Assembly (NCBI GenBank): GCA_016199405.1
Contig: JACQGS010000003.1
Location: 1-14,216 of the forward strand
Reading direction: 5' to 3'
Length of the DNA: 14,216 nt
Source: Chloroflexota bacterium
GTDB taxonomy: Bacteria > Chloroflexota > Anaerolineae > UBA4142
This document shows positions 1 through 7,792 of this stretch, one piece after another. The position numbers and the translations under genes were made by a program. Below the pieces are notes generated by a model. It was given only the letters and a program-made list of their open reading frames with translations. It was not told the origin of the DNA and searched no databases. The stretch's first letter is position 1. The number at the start of each line of letters is the position of its first letter.

Positions 1-954
1 CGCGGCGTCGCCCAAAATTTCCGGCAGAGACGACGTGTTCGAAGCAATCACCGGCGCGCCGCACGCCATTGCCTCGAGCGGCGGCAAGCCGAAGCCCTCG
101 TACAGCGACGGAAATACAAACGCGTCGCACGCGGCAAAGAGCGCGGGCAGATCTTGGTCCGGCACAAAATCGAGAAAATCAATTTTGTCTTGCATGCCGA
201 TCTGGCGCGCGTGCTCGAAAATATTTTGATAGAGCCAGCCCTTGCGCCCAGCGATTAACAGGCGATGATTCAAGCCGCGCAGGTGCAAGGCGCGCACCGC
301 GTCCATCAGCCGATTCAAGTTCTTGCGCGGCTCGAGCGTCGCCATGAAAAAAATAAACCGCCGATTCTTGGCGTAGCGCGCGCGGGCGCGCTTGATTTTT
401 CCCGGATCGGTTTCCGGTTTCAGCACGGGATTGACCCCTTCGTAGATGACCGAAATTTTCTCTGCCGGCAGATGGTAGAGCCGCAGCGCATCACGCTTGG
501 TGCATTCCGAAACCGCGATGATCGCGTCCGCGCGACGGAGAAAATGCGGCATGGCGTTCACCAGAAACCAACGATTGAGCGGCAGATGATAATCGGGAAA
601 GAATTGGAAAATCAGATCATGCAGCGTGAAAATCAGTTTGGCGTTTTTCAGCGGCGGGAGCAAGTGTTCGGTCGCGTGAAAAATGTCGCACTGCGGCAGC
701 ATGCGGTCGAGCGAAACGCCGAGCGCGTGCGCGAGCCAGACGCTCATTCGCCACGGCTTGGCGCCGAGCGGCACGCGCGCGCGCGGCAATTGATCGAGCG
801 GCGGCGCGGACGATAATTTTTGCGGATCATTGTAGAACGCGGTGTACGTATTCGCCGCGCCTGCCGCGACTAACGCCGCCAAAAGTTCGTGTGCGTACCG
901 CCCTAACCCGGCGTGATGATGCACCGCCGGCGAAAGATCAAACGTAATTTTCAT
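1..954 (-). CDS. GT4 glycosyltransferase, C-terminus cut by window edge
   Basis: Reading the minus strand from the ATG at 954-952 gives an open frame of 318 codons that runs off the window at base 1 with no stop, so the C-terminus is missing. The protein begins MKITFDLSPAVHHHAGLGRY, with the glycine-rich loop typical of the N-terminal Rossmann domain of GT-B enzymes. About residues 285-305 hold the family-4 donor-binding motif YEGFGLPPLEAMACG, with its EX7E glutamates at about 286 and 294. Residues near 210 read ATLEPRKNL, the segment that opens the second Rossmann domain in mannosyl- and rhamnosyltransferase-like members. It should transfer a sugar from a nucleotide donor to a growing cytoplasmic glycan; donor and acceptor cannot be read from the sequence. 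Its start overlaps the stop of the upstream gene as ATGA (954-951), indicating translational coupling. The missing part is probably about 50-70 residues, judged from family length. Confidence 0.93.
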   Translation of the reverse strand, partial: MKITFDLSPAVHHHAGLGRYAHELLAALVAAGAANTYTAFYNDPQKLSSAPPLDQLPRARVPLGAKPWRMSVWLAHALGVSLDRMLPQCDIFHATEHLLPPLKNAKLIFTLHDLIFQFFPDYHLPLNRWFLVNAMPHFLRRADAIIAVSECTKRDALRLYHLPAEKISVIYEGVNPVLKPETDPGKIKRARARYAKNRRFIFFMATLEPRKNLNRLMDAVRALHLRGLNHRLLIAGRKGWLYQNIFEHARQIGMQDKIDFLDFVPDQDLPALFAACDAFVFPSLYEGFGLPPLEAMACGAPVIASNTSSLPEILGDAA

Positions 955-2030
955 GGCGCGCGCCGCAACGCGGACAAGATTTTTTCGTACTGCGCGGCTT
1001 GGGTGCGCGGATCGAAATCGCGCGTGGCGCGGGCGCGTGCGGCATTCCCCAGTCGCACGCGTAATTCTGGATCGCGCGCGAGCATTTTCAGCGCGTCCGC
1101 CAGCGCGTTTTCGTCGTGCGGCGCGATCAATCTTCCACCATCCGGCGCGATCAACTCGCGCGCCGTGCCAATGTCAGACGCGATGATCGGCATGCCGGAT
1201 GCCATCGCTTCGACCAGCGCCAGCGGCATCCCTTCCGGCTCGATTGCCGAATAGCAAAAAAGATCCGCTGCCGCCAGCCAACGCGGCATATCGTCGCGCT
1301 GACCGGCGAGCGTGACGCGGAGATTTTCTTGGTCGCGCAATTCACGCATTTCTCGCGCGTATCCCAAATCGGACGCGCCGCCGACGAACGCCAGATGCAA
1401 ATTCGGCATTTCATTTTTCAAACGTGCCGCTGCGCGTAACAAAACTGTTTGCCCTTTGGCGCGCGTCAGTTGCCCGACGCTCACGACGAGGAATGCGTCA
1501 CGCGGAATTTTGAATTTGTCGCGCAAGTCGTTTGCCGCCGCGATGTGTGCCGCGCGGACGCCGGGATAAATGACCGTGGCGCCGGGAAAAAATTCCGCGA
1601 CGAATGACGAGACGGCAATGCGGCGCGCGGCAAAGCGTCCCAAGACGCGGGCGCCGCGCGAGAGCGCGTGATCGTGCAACATCCAGACGAGCGGCACGCG
1701 CGCGAGCGGCGCGGCGAGCGCGGACAGCGTGTGCATGCGCGCGCTCGCGCTGATCATCACGTCCACCTGTTCACGCCGGACGAGGCGCACGATCGTGCGC
1801 ACCGCGCGTGCGACTCCCCGCACGCCGCGGGAACTCAAGAGCCGCGCCGAATCGAGATACAAGGAATGCGCGGGAATGTCGCGGGCGCGTAATTGCGCGA
1901 GGAGCGCCGCATCGTCGCGCGTGAGAAAGATCGGCTGAAATTCCGCGCGGTCGAGCGCCGCCGCGAGGTTGAGCGTGATGATTTCCGCGCCGGTGAGCGC
2001 GGGCGCGTGATCGAGAAAAAGAATTTTCAA
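951..2030 (-). CDS. GT4 glycosyltransferase
   Basis: This is a 359-residue GT-B glycosyltransferase. The N-terminus MKILFLDHAPALTGAE carries the acceptor-side glycine loop. VVSVGQLTRAKGQ (about 182-194) opens the donor domain. EPEGMPLALVEAMASG (264-279) is the family-4 donor-binding signature, with EX7E glutamates at 266 and 274. The start codon is TTG at 2030-2028, which overlaps the TGA of the upstream gene (2029-2027), giving a TTGA junction. A strong GGAGG ribosome-binding site lies nine bases upstream, inside the end of the upstream gene. A later start would remove the conserved glycine loop. The stop overlaps the next GT4 gene as ATGA, so the two GT4 enzymes are probably made in step and act consecutively on the same glycan. 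Sugar specificity cannot be read from the sequence. Length is normal for the family. Confidence 0.93.
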   Translation of the reverse strand: MKILFLDHAPALTGAEIITLNLAAALDRAEFQPIFLTRDDAALLAQLRARDIPAHSLYLDSARLLSSRGVRGVARAVRTIVRLVRREQVDVMISASARMHTLSALAAPLARVPLVWMLHDHALSRGARVLGRFAARRIAVSSFVAEFFPGATVIYPGVRAAHIAAANDLRDKFKIPRDAFLVVSVGQLTRAKGQTVLLRAAARLKNEMPNLHLAFVGGASDLGYAREMRELRDQENLRVTLAGQRDDMPRWLAAADLFCYSAIEPEGMPLALVEAMASGMPIIASDIGTARELIAPDGGRLIAPHDENALADALKMLARDPELRVRLGNAARARATRDFDPRTQAAQYEKILSALRRAP

Positions 2031-2986
2031 TTGAGGCGTCCTCCACTTTTCAGGACGCGCAACGCATTGAGCGTGATCATTTCATTTGGACCGCGGCGTC
2101 CCCAATTTACAACTTCGTTCGATTTGGCTTTGCCGCGCGGAGACCAATAATACGCGTCCGCTTTCCACAATCCATTGGGCAGCCGTTTTTGTTCGACGAT
2201 ATCCAACGCCTCGTCCATGCGCGGATCGTTCAACGCGCGCAGACGCGCGAGAATGACGAGACACTGCAAAATATCATAATGCCAATAGAGCGGATAGTGC
2301 AACCGACGCCACTCGCTGCGGATCACCGCGCCGGTATGATCGGAGCGAAACAAACGATGCCGCAAGAAGAATTCTGCCGCGCGCTCTGCCGCCTGCCGAG
2401 CATCCGCATCGTCGGTCGCGTGGTGAAATTCGATCAAGCCCCACAGCGGTGCGAGTGTTTCGTAAAATGACGAGTGGACTGTTTCTTTTTCTTTGCGGCA
2501 ATTCCAACCACCATCGTCCCATTGCCACGCGATCAAATTCCGCGCGATTTCTTCGACGCGCGCGTCGCGCGCCAGACCCCAGCGACTGCACACGGCGAGC
2601 GCGTTGCCTTCGATCGACGCGTGCACGCGCATTCGGCCAGTGACCCACCAATTGATCACGCGATGTTTTTCAGTTCCAAGCCATTGCAAAACCGTTTCCA
2701 CTGCCGCGCGGATTCTTGGGGTCGCGGGCATTCCCAATTCCGTCAGCGAAACCAGCCGCCAATGTGCGCCCGTCCATTTCGAGTAGGGTTGCACGCCAAA
2801 TCCGCCGTCTTTTTTCTGGTTGGACAAAAGCTGCCTGACCCGCTCGCCGTTTGGGATTCGCGCGAATTCAGCACGCACGGCAGAAGAATCGCGCGGCTCA
2901 TCCAACACGTCGATGCGCGTCCAAAAACGCACGGAAGGATCGTGTGATTGCAAGAGCCATTGAGTTGCCGAATCACTGGAGTTCAT
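2027..2986 (-). CDS. Terpene-cyclase/prenyltransferase-like alpha-toroid protein
   Basis: The 319-residue protein is built of helical repeats like those of squalene-hopene cyclases and prenyltransferase beta subunits. Glycine-aromatic repeat motifs are visible at about 57-64 (QKKDGGFG), about 153-161 (QWDDGGWNC) and near 270 (LPNGLW). Segments such as YSKWTGAHWRLVSLTELG and EGNALAVCSRWGL agree with a conserved family usually labelled hypothetical or terpene cyclase/mutase-like. No DxDD acid motif of class II cyclases is present, and the protein is about half the length of a true squalene-hopene cyclase, so cyclase activity is unlikely. The start ATG at 2986-2984 is preceded by AAGGAA about six bases upstream. 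The gene overlaps the following GT4 gene as TTGA. Its role in glycan synthesis is unknown; binding of a polyprenyl carrier lipid is a speculation from the fold. No signal peptide is seen, so it is probably cytoplasmic. Confidence 0.85.
   Translation of the reverse strand: MNSSDSATQWLLQSHDPSVRFWTRIDVLDEPRDSSAVRAEFARIPNGERVRQLLSNQKKDGGFGVQPYSKWTGAHWRLVSLTELGMPATPRIRAAVETVLQWLGTEKHRVINWWVTGRMRVHASIEGNALAVCSRWGLARDARVEEIARNLIAWQWDDGGWNCRKEKETVHSSFYETLAPLWGLIEFHHATDDADARQAAERAAEFFLRHRLFRSDHTGAVIRSEWRRLHYPLYWHYDILQCLVILARLRALNDPRMDEALDIVEQKRLPNGLWKADAYYWSPRGKAKSNEVVNWGRRGPNEMITLNALRVLKSGGRLN
2040..2044 (-). promoter_or_regulatory. Ribosome-binding site deciding a TTG start
   Basis: On the minus strand GGAGG sits at 2044-2040, nine bases before the TTG at 2030. 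It is the best Shine-Dalgarno sequence in this part of the operon. It supports the unusual TTG as the true start of the GT4 gene and lies entirely within the coding sequence of the upstream gene. Confidence 0.7.
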
Positions 2987-3118
2987 TTCAGAATTCCTTG
3001 GTGCGCTGGTGCCATCTCGCGCACAGCGCGATCCTCCGAAAATTTTTACGCTTGCGCAATATCCTCAGCGCCGCGTCGGCGGGAGTGTCTCTGCTGAATC
3101 GCCCCTACGCGACGCTGC
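2987..3118. other. 132-bp intergenic spacer with small palindromes
   Basis: This spacer between the GT2 gene and the toroid-protein gene is the second-longest gap in the operon. It holds two perfect short palindromes, CGCGC-aca-GCGCG at 3018-3030 and CGCCG-cgt-CGGCG at 3069-3081. The second lies inside a longer pairing of TCAGC (3065-3069) with GCTGA (3093-3097). There is no T-run after either stem on the minus strand, so an intrinsic terminator is not supported. The GTAGGGGCGA stretch (minus strand, near 3099-3108) looks like half of a dispersed palindromic repeat, but no second half was found. Confidence 0.4.
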
Positions 3119-3931
3119 CTACTTGAGTTTTCTTTGATACAGATTCTGGACGCGCCTCAGTTTGCGAAAGATCAATTGCTGCATTGGTCCGGGTAATGCG
3201 CGCAGCGCGTGATGTCGAGTCCGACGTATCCAGTACCACGGCATCCAGAATTCGAGTCCGTGGCGTTCGCTGACCATCAGTGCTTCACGCCAGTGTTCCT
3301 CTTCGCTCGTTATTGTTTTGGAGGTTGGCTGAAAGCGAAAGCAAGCCAGATCAGCATCCAGACGATGACCGGGCGATTGTTTTGCCAGCCGGATAAAGTA
3401 ATCATAGTCCATGGCATAGTGCAACCTGGCATCGAATTCTCCCACGACTGTGGCAGCCGACCGTCGCCAGAACACCGCCGGTTGAGGAAGAAATTCAGCG
3501 CGCTGAATCATTCGGCGCAAATTGAACGGCGGGGCATTGAGTTTGCCCATGAACGCGCCGGTCTCGTCGATGACCTGACAGTGTCCATAGACCCATTCCG
3601 CCTCCGGATGTGTTGCCAGATAATTTGCCACTCGTTCCAGTGTTCCCGGTAGATAGAGATCATCGGCATTCAGATATGCCATCACGTCGCCGCTTGCCAT
3701 GAGCATTCCTTTATTGATCGCATCGGACTGTCCATGATCCGGCTCGGACACCCAGCGCAGCCGATTGCCGAAGCCGCGCAGTTTTGCCAGTGTGCCGTCG
3801 GTTGAGCCGCCGTCAATCACGATGTAATCGAGCGCGGCGTAGTCTTGGTCGAGCACGCTGCGGATCGTCGCTTCGATGAACGCGGCTTGATTCAGCGATG
3901 GTGTGATGACTGAAATTCTTATCGGTTGCAT
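3119..3931 (-). CDS. GT2 glycosyltransferase
   Basis: The 270-residue GT-A enzyme has the standard family-2 layout. ISVITPSLNQ (6-15) is the first strand and loop. VIDGGSTDGT (38-47) binds the nucleotide. NADD (88-91) is the metal-binding DXD-type motif. MDYDYFIRL (174-182) is the region that usually supplies the catalytic base. It is a soluble inverting transferase expected to add one sugar from a nucleotide donor to a lipid-linked intermediate; specificity is unknown. It follows the GT8-like gene by 32 bases and is followed by the 132-bp spacer, so it may be the last gene of an operon sub-block. The ATG at 3931-3929 has only a weak purine-rich GAAAG before it. The second GT2 gene at 8755-7793 is related but has an extra 30-residue N-terminal segment. 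Confidence 0.93.
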   Translation of the reverse strand: MQPIRISVITPSLNQAAFIEATIRSVLDQDYAALDYIVIDGGSTDGTLAKLRGFGNRLRWVSEPDHGQSDAINKGMLMASGDVMAYLNADDLYLPGTLERVANYLATHPEAEWVYGHCQVIDETGAFMGKLNAPPFNLRRMIQRAEFLPQPAVFWRRSAATVVGEFDARLHYAMDYDYFIRLAKQSPGHRLDADLACFRFQPTSKTITSEEEHWREALMVSERHGLEFWMPWYWIRRTRHHALRALPGPMQQLIFRKLRRVQNLYQRKLK

Positions 3932-3963
3932 CTTTCATTGTGTCAACGCATGGTGGTTCAGTT

Positions 3964-4914
3964 TCAGAAACTTTGAATGTACTGCCGCCGCTTGAGAATC
4001 CGTTTGATTTCTCTGAACCAGTCACGCTTGAAATATCCGCCTTGGAAATTGGGTGACACTTGGTTCACGCGCCGGACGTTTTCCTGAATGACGGCGACGT
4101 ACGGGCGATAGATCAAGTCAATGTGCTGGCGAGAGAGGCGATAGCTTTGGGCTAGATCAAATTGGCGGGGACCGAGTTGCCTGAATTGATGAAAATGATA
4201 AAAGAGCAGCGGCACATCGTCAATCCAGACCGAGCCATCGCGCAAGTGGATTTGGTAGTTGGAAATATTCCAAGGGGCAACCCCACAGCCAACATGATTC
4301 AAAACGACGACGCCGGGGAATCGAGTCAGCCAATCGTCCAAGTATTTCTGATCGCCCTTTTTGCCTTTTTCCGGACGAACGTAGCACCATTCGAGACAGC
4401 GTTCCCGCCACCAATGCAAGCAAGCCAGGGCGTTGGCATCCCGCCGGAAGGTGATCAAACTTACATTGTATATTCCCGATTCCTGCGCCATGAATGCCCA
4501 TTCGGGCGAGTAACGGTGTTCGACAATGAGGATGGATCCATTACCCAGCGCCGATTCGACCGGTTCCGGCGGCGCGAAGAAAAACAGGTCGGCGTCTAGA
4601 TAGGTGATATGGGAGACTGACGCGTCTTGGCTGAAAATATAGAGGGGCAGATCGGGCGTTGCCGTCCAATAATACTCCACCGCCGATCGCGTGTTCTTGA
4701 CCGCGAGCAGCGCCGGGTTTTCAAATTCGCTCAAACGAATCAATGCGACGCGTGGCAAACGCATCCGGTCGAGAATCCGGTACGTCTCGTCGTCGAGCGC
4801 GAGAATCCACAATTTGAAATCGCCGGCATGTTGCATTAGCGATTGATGCAGCGCCAAGCCCATCAGCAGGTAGCGTTGGTCAAAGTACGTACAATAATTT
4901 CTGAGCGAGGTCAA
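3964..4914 (-). CDS. GT8-like glycosyltransferase (paralogue 2)
   Basis: The 316-residue protein resembles GT-A enzymes of the glycogenin/LPS galactosyltransferase (GT8) and nucleotide-diphospho-sugar transferase type. YLDADLFFF (105-113) supplies the DXD metal and nucleotide-sugar site. SGIYNVSLI (146-154), GDQKYLDDW (187-195) and APWNISNY (213-220) are shared almost unchanged with the paralogue at 10428-9475. The start is TTG at 4914-4912: an in-frame TAA lies four codons upstream, and the conserved N-terminal NYCTYFDQRYL would be lost with any later start. GGAAGG is present but about 12 bases upstream, a long spacing, so translation may be modest. It follows the FkbM-type methyltransferase gene by 49 bases and precedes the GT2 gene by 32. 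The likely role is retaining-type sugar transfer onto the glycan; donor unknown. Confidence 0.87.
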   Translation of the reverse strand: MTSLRNYCTYFDQRYLLMGLALHQSLMQHAGDFKLWILALDDETYRILDRMRLPRVALIRLSEFENPALLAVKNTRSAVEYYWTATPDLPLYIFSQDASVSHITYLDADLFFFAPPEPVESALGNGSILIVEHRYSPEWAFMAQESGIYNVSLITFRRDANALACLHWWRERCLEWCYVRPEKGKKGDQKYLDDWLTRFPGVVVLNHVGCGVAPWNISNYQIHLRDGSVWIDDVPLLFYHFHQFRQLGPRQFDLAQSYRLSRQHIDLIYRPYVAVIQENVRRVNQVSPNFQGGYFKRDWFREIKRILKRRQYIQSF

Positions 4915-4963
4915 TTTTGCCGATTACCTTCCATCCGCGAATTCGGTTCGACAACATTTCGAG

Positions 4964-5953
4964 TCAACGGTAGTGAATCAGTCGTTGCGCCGAGCGTTTG
5001 AGGCGGGGTGGGACCAGTGAGCTTAGCCCGGCGAATGCATAACCGCGCGACCGCCTGATCTTCAAGAGGGCTTCGGTTCTCATCAGCCGTGGAGTATCAC
5101 CAGCCCCAAAAAACTTTTCCCACTCCATCGCAACATCCAGTGCGAAGCCAAATTGTCGATCCAGCATGGCAAAGGTCCACAAAAGAGCATAGGCATGTTT
5201 GGACAAGTCATTCTGCCGCAGCCACTCGGTGGTCCTCAAATATCTTGCCTCCACCCAAGCCGGGCTTGGGCGAACAGATTTGGCGATTCGATCCTGGATG
5301 ATGTCCCTGTCTAGCTCAGACACCTGATCGAACGTGCTTGACCGCATTCTGACTGCGCCGCGCGTTCTCAAATTCGATAGCCAAAAGCCATTCTGCAGCA
5401 ACTCGCGGTGGGTCTCGCTAAACAAATCCTCTCCCCGGTATGCATCAATCAAGCCGGGCTCAACGTCGAGCGCAAGCACGCGCGTACGAATCCCATCCGC
5501 CAAACTGTTGAATAGACGCAGGTCGGTCCCCTGCGAATCAATCTTGAGCCAATCAATTTCGCCAAGCGCGAGCCGAGAGACAACGTCGTCTAGCCGCATT
5601 GCCGGCACGGTGGCTTGTTTTTCCACCGCAAATGAATCGGCGAAAAGATAGTGGTCTAGCGATGCCTCATCCGGCGGCAGGACGCTGGAGCAAAACGGTG
5701 AGTGGGTTAGAAAAAAATTCACGCCATCAACTTGCGGGATGCTGGTAATGGCTTGGTTCAGGACAAATCCTTTGTAGAATGAACCAGACGGAAGCTCGCG
5801 CATTTCACGCGAGTCTGGATCAAAGCCAACGTAAATCGAATGGCGTGCAATCGTCTGCCAGATGGGTGGCGGCTTGTCAGATGCGCCAATGTCCACCAGA
5901 ACGGGATGGATGTTACACTCAGCCAGCACGCGATCAATTGCGCTTGGCTTCAT
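4964..5953 (-). CDS. FkbM-type SAM methyltransferase with C-terminal extension
   Basis: The 329-residue protein starts at the ATG at 5953-5951, which overlaps the TGA of the upstream gene as ATGA. The frame is open further upstream to 6094, but that would bury 47 codons inside the neighbouring gene and precede the conserved domain with unrelated sequence. The FkbM domain spans about 15-210: LVDIGAS (19-25) is the SAM-binding motif I, VGFDPD (42-47) is the acidic motif II, and DWLKIDSQGTDL (134-145) is a hallmark of FkbM proteins. Family members usually O-methylate sugars or small molecules; here a glycan hydroxyl is the probable target. The last 110-120 residues are rich in aromatic and charged positions (for example AYALLWTFAMLDRQFGFAL), look helical, and go beyond the usual domain. 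The extension could dock another cluster enzyme. Confidence 0.9.
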   Translation of the reverse strand: MKPSAIDRVLAECNIHPVLVDIGASDKPPPIWQTIARHSIYVGFDPDSREMRELPSGSFYKGFVLNQAITSIPQVDGVNFFLTHSPFCSSVLPPDEASLDHYLFADSFAVEKQATVPAMRLDDVVSRLALGEIDWLKIDSQGTDLRLFNSLADGIRTRVLALDVEPGLIDAYRGEDLFSETHRELLQNGFWLSNLRTRGAVRMRSSTFDQVSELDRDIIQDRIAKSVRPSPAWVEARYLRTTEWLRQNDLSKHAYALLWTFAMLDRQFGFALDVAMEWEKFFGAGDTPRLMRTEALLKIRRSRGYAFAGLSSLVPPRLKRSAQRLIHYR

Positions 5954-6879
5954 GAGCGTACACCAATTTGACGCAGAAGTGTTCCTGCGTTCCAACGAAG
6001 CCGGCGAGATAGGCGCCTCAACAATGTCGGCTGAGCGCCATACGCTTTCTGCCACAGTACCGAACACTGCGCATTTTCCATCGGGAGTGGCCATCTTGAG
6101 GGGATCGGTGGGCAGTCACGCAAAGGGGGATTCAACCAGCCGCTCCCAGCCCAGGTATCCGCGTTGCTTGCCCGGTCATCAGAGCCAATGTGTTCCACCA
6201 GGCTATGTGGTGGGCGAAGGCATAAGTCCCCGCGCAGGATGTGCAGATACAACCAACGCACCGCCCAAATATTTCGCTGATGCTCCACGGCTGCCATCGC
6301 CGGCAAATCAGCGCCATAGCGGTACACATCAATGCCCTTGGCTTGAGACTGGCGGATCATGTCGAGCGCATCGAGTTCCATCCCTTGCCACGCGCGCTGC
6401 CAGGTTCCCCACACCAAGCATTCCGCCCTGCCATCAAAATACGGTTGGTCAGTCACGTCGCTGGGAGTAATGCGCGGATGAGTCCAGCCGGTCACACTGA
6501 GCACCCGCGCATCGTTCCGATAATGATCGAGCGCCGCGCATAGATAAGCGTACGTGCCGGGGACACAAATGAGATCGTCTTCGAAAACGATTACCGTATC
6601 GTGCTGCGCCAGCACTTCGGCGACACCAGCGCGAATCGATCGTCCCAAGCCAAGATTTTCCGTTCGCTCGCGGAGAATAACTTTGCACCAGTCAATCGCA
6701 TTCAATGTCTTTCGGACCGCTCGGACAGAAGATACATGCTCAGGTACACGCGCCCCATCGCTGAAAGCATAGATCATCGGCGCGTGGTTGTCGCGCAGAC
6801 ATTCTAGCGTCCGCGCCAGCATATCGGGACGATTGTAAGCGAAGAGAACAATCGGAATTGTTTGAGCCACGGTCGCCAT
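5950..6879 (-). CDS. GT-A glycosyltransferase, HlpA/GNT-I-like
   Basis: The 309-residue protein opens with IPIVLFAYNRPDMLARTL (8-25), followed by YAFSDGAR (37-44), ENLGLGRSIRAGV (74-86) and VFEDDL (98-103). The EDD is the DXD-type metal site. This arrangement matches GT-A proteins distantly like eukaryotic GNT-I and often annotated 'hemolytic protein HlpA-like', which commonly sit beside FkbM methyltransferases. It is probably a cytoplasmic glycosyltransferase of the same assembly line; donor and acceptor are unknown. Its ATG (6879-6877) immediately follows the TGA of the upstream methyltransferase with no spacer. Its own TGA overlaps the FkbM start as ATGA, so the three genes are tightly coupled. 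GAGAAAG just before the start can serve as ribosome-binding site. The last 50 residues are basic and may touch the membrane. Confidence 0.83.
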   Translation of the reverse strand: MATVAQTIPIVLFAYNRPDMLARTLECLRDNHAPMIYAFSDGARVPEHVSSVRAVRKTLNAIDWCKVILRERTENLGLGRSIRAGVAEVLAQHDTVIVFEDDLICVPGTYAYLCAALDHYRNDARVLSVTGWTHPRITPSDVTDQPYFDGRAECLVWGTWQRAWQGMELDALDMIRQSQAKGIDVYRYGADLPAMAAVEHQRNIWAVRWLYLHILRGDLCLRPPHSLVEHIGSDDRASNADTWAGSGWLNPPLRDCPPIPSRWPLPMENAQCSVLWQKAYGAQPTLLRRLSRRLRWNAGTLLRQIGVRS

Positions 6880-7746
6880 TCACTTTCTCGGTCGGAAAAG
6901 AAATCCGCGATATTGACATTGCTCTGGCGCATTGACAATGAAGGGGCGCGCTCCAATAACAAATTCGCGAACCAACTCCAAGTCCGAGTGACTGGCTTGA
7001 TCCAAAAAGGCGCTCCGATTCAGGCACCAACCTAGATATTCGGTATTGTAACCGTAGTTGTATGGACGTTGGATAAAGACAAACGACGGCGATTGGAGCA
7101 CGGTTGGCAGTTGCGTAATAAAAAGATAGCCGCGTGTGGCGCGGGCAAGTTTTTCCAATAATCGCTGCCAATCTTCAGCATAATGTAGCGAGGTGCTCGC
7201 CATGACAAAATCAAAAGTCCGAGTTAGGCAACTGTCGTCCGCATAAAAACGCTGTTCTGGAAAAAGTCGCGCGCCGTATTCGGTCAGCAAAGGCATGTCT
7301 TTGCAATGATATTCGATTCTTACATCCGGCAACAATGTTCGTGCGAAAAGGTAATAATGCCCGATGCCTCCACCCCAATCAAGCATTGACAACGTGTCTG
7401 ACTTGTGCGCGGCTAGCGCGATAGCATAGCCGAATGCCAGGATGGTGTTTTGGTTAGAGACATCCTCGTTGGTGACCATTTCAGACTCGTGCGCAATGCC
7501 CAGAGGGGTTGGACCGGCGGCCATCGCGGCGAAGCGACTCCACTTGCGTTTGTATACCTCTAGAATCTCCGCGACATTCCACCCTTTGACTTGGTGCGTT
7601 AGTGCATAGTCCCAGCCTTCGGGGATATATTCCCATTCAGCTTGCGCTTTGCCACGCAGGAGGGGAAGTTTGGATTCCCTTTTAAGCCGAGCCAAGCCAC
7701 GCCATAGCAGCGGCGGTGTCAAATCGCGCAAAACGGATCTTAGCAT
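6880..7746 (-). CDS. SAM-dependent methyltransferase, TIGR04325/LIC12133-like
   Basis: The 288-residue protein carries a variant motif I, LDWGGGIGHYY (122-132), followed by a post-motif stretch FDFVMASTSLHYAEDW (178-193) that corresponds to the substrate-side strand of class I methyltransferases. The N-terminal third (EGWDYALTH, then VYKRKWSRF) and the GGG-containing motif I resemble the 'putative methyltransferase, LIC12133 family' found in O-antigen and other glycan clusters; this family match is from memory. It probably methylates a sugar or a glycan-linked group. The ATG at 7746-7744 is supported by AAAGG about 11 bases upstream. It follows the GT2 gene by 46 bases and ends with TGA directly against the next ATG. 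No membrane segment is seen. Confidence 0.82.
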   Translation of the reverse strand: MLRSVLRDLTPPLLWRGLARLKRESKLPLLRGKAQAEWEYIPEGWDYALTHQVKGWNVAEILEVYKRKWSRFAAMAAGPTPLGIAHESEMVTNEDVSNQNTILAFGYAIALAAHKSDTLSMLDWGGGIGHYYLFARTLLPDVRIEYHCKDMPLLTEYGARLFPEQRFYADDSCLTRTFDFVMASTSLHYAEDWQRLLEKLARATRGYLFITQLPTVLQSPSFVFIQRPYNYGYNTEYLGWCLNRSAFLDQASHSDLELVREFVIGARPFIVNAPEQCQYRGFLFRPRK

Positions 7747-7792
7747 CGAGCGATGAACCTTTCAGATTGCGGTTGGGTCAAGCCAGCCGGGT

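Noticed and set aside
265..816. Plus-strand open frame of 183 codons
   Set aside because: It lies wholly antisense to the GT4 gene at 954-1, whose minus-strand translation has clear family motifs. The plus-strand translation is rich in Arg, Gln and His and has no recognisable domain.
2027..2986. Squalene-hopene cyclase
   Set aside because: The repeats are similar, but the protein is half length and lacks the DxDD protonation motif.
3209..3652. Plus-strand open frame of 147 codons
   Set aside because: It is antisense to the GT2 gene with intact motifs; there is no ribosome-binding site or known domain.
5954..6094. N-terminal extension of the FkbM methyltransferase to an ATG at 6094
   Set aside because: It would overlap the upstream glycosyltransferase by 145 bases. 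The ATG at 5953 makes the ATGA junction seen elsewhere in the operon and precedes the conserved domain directly.
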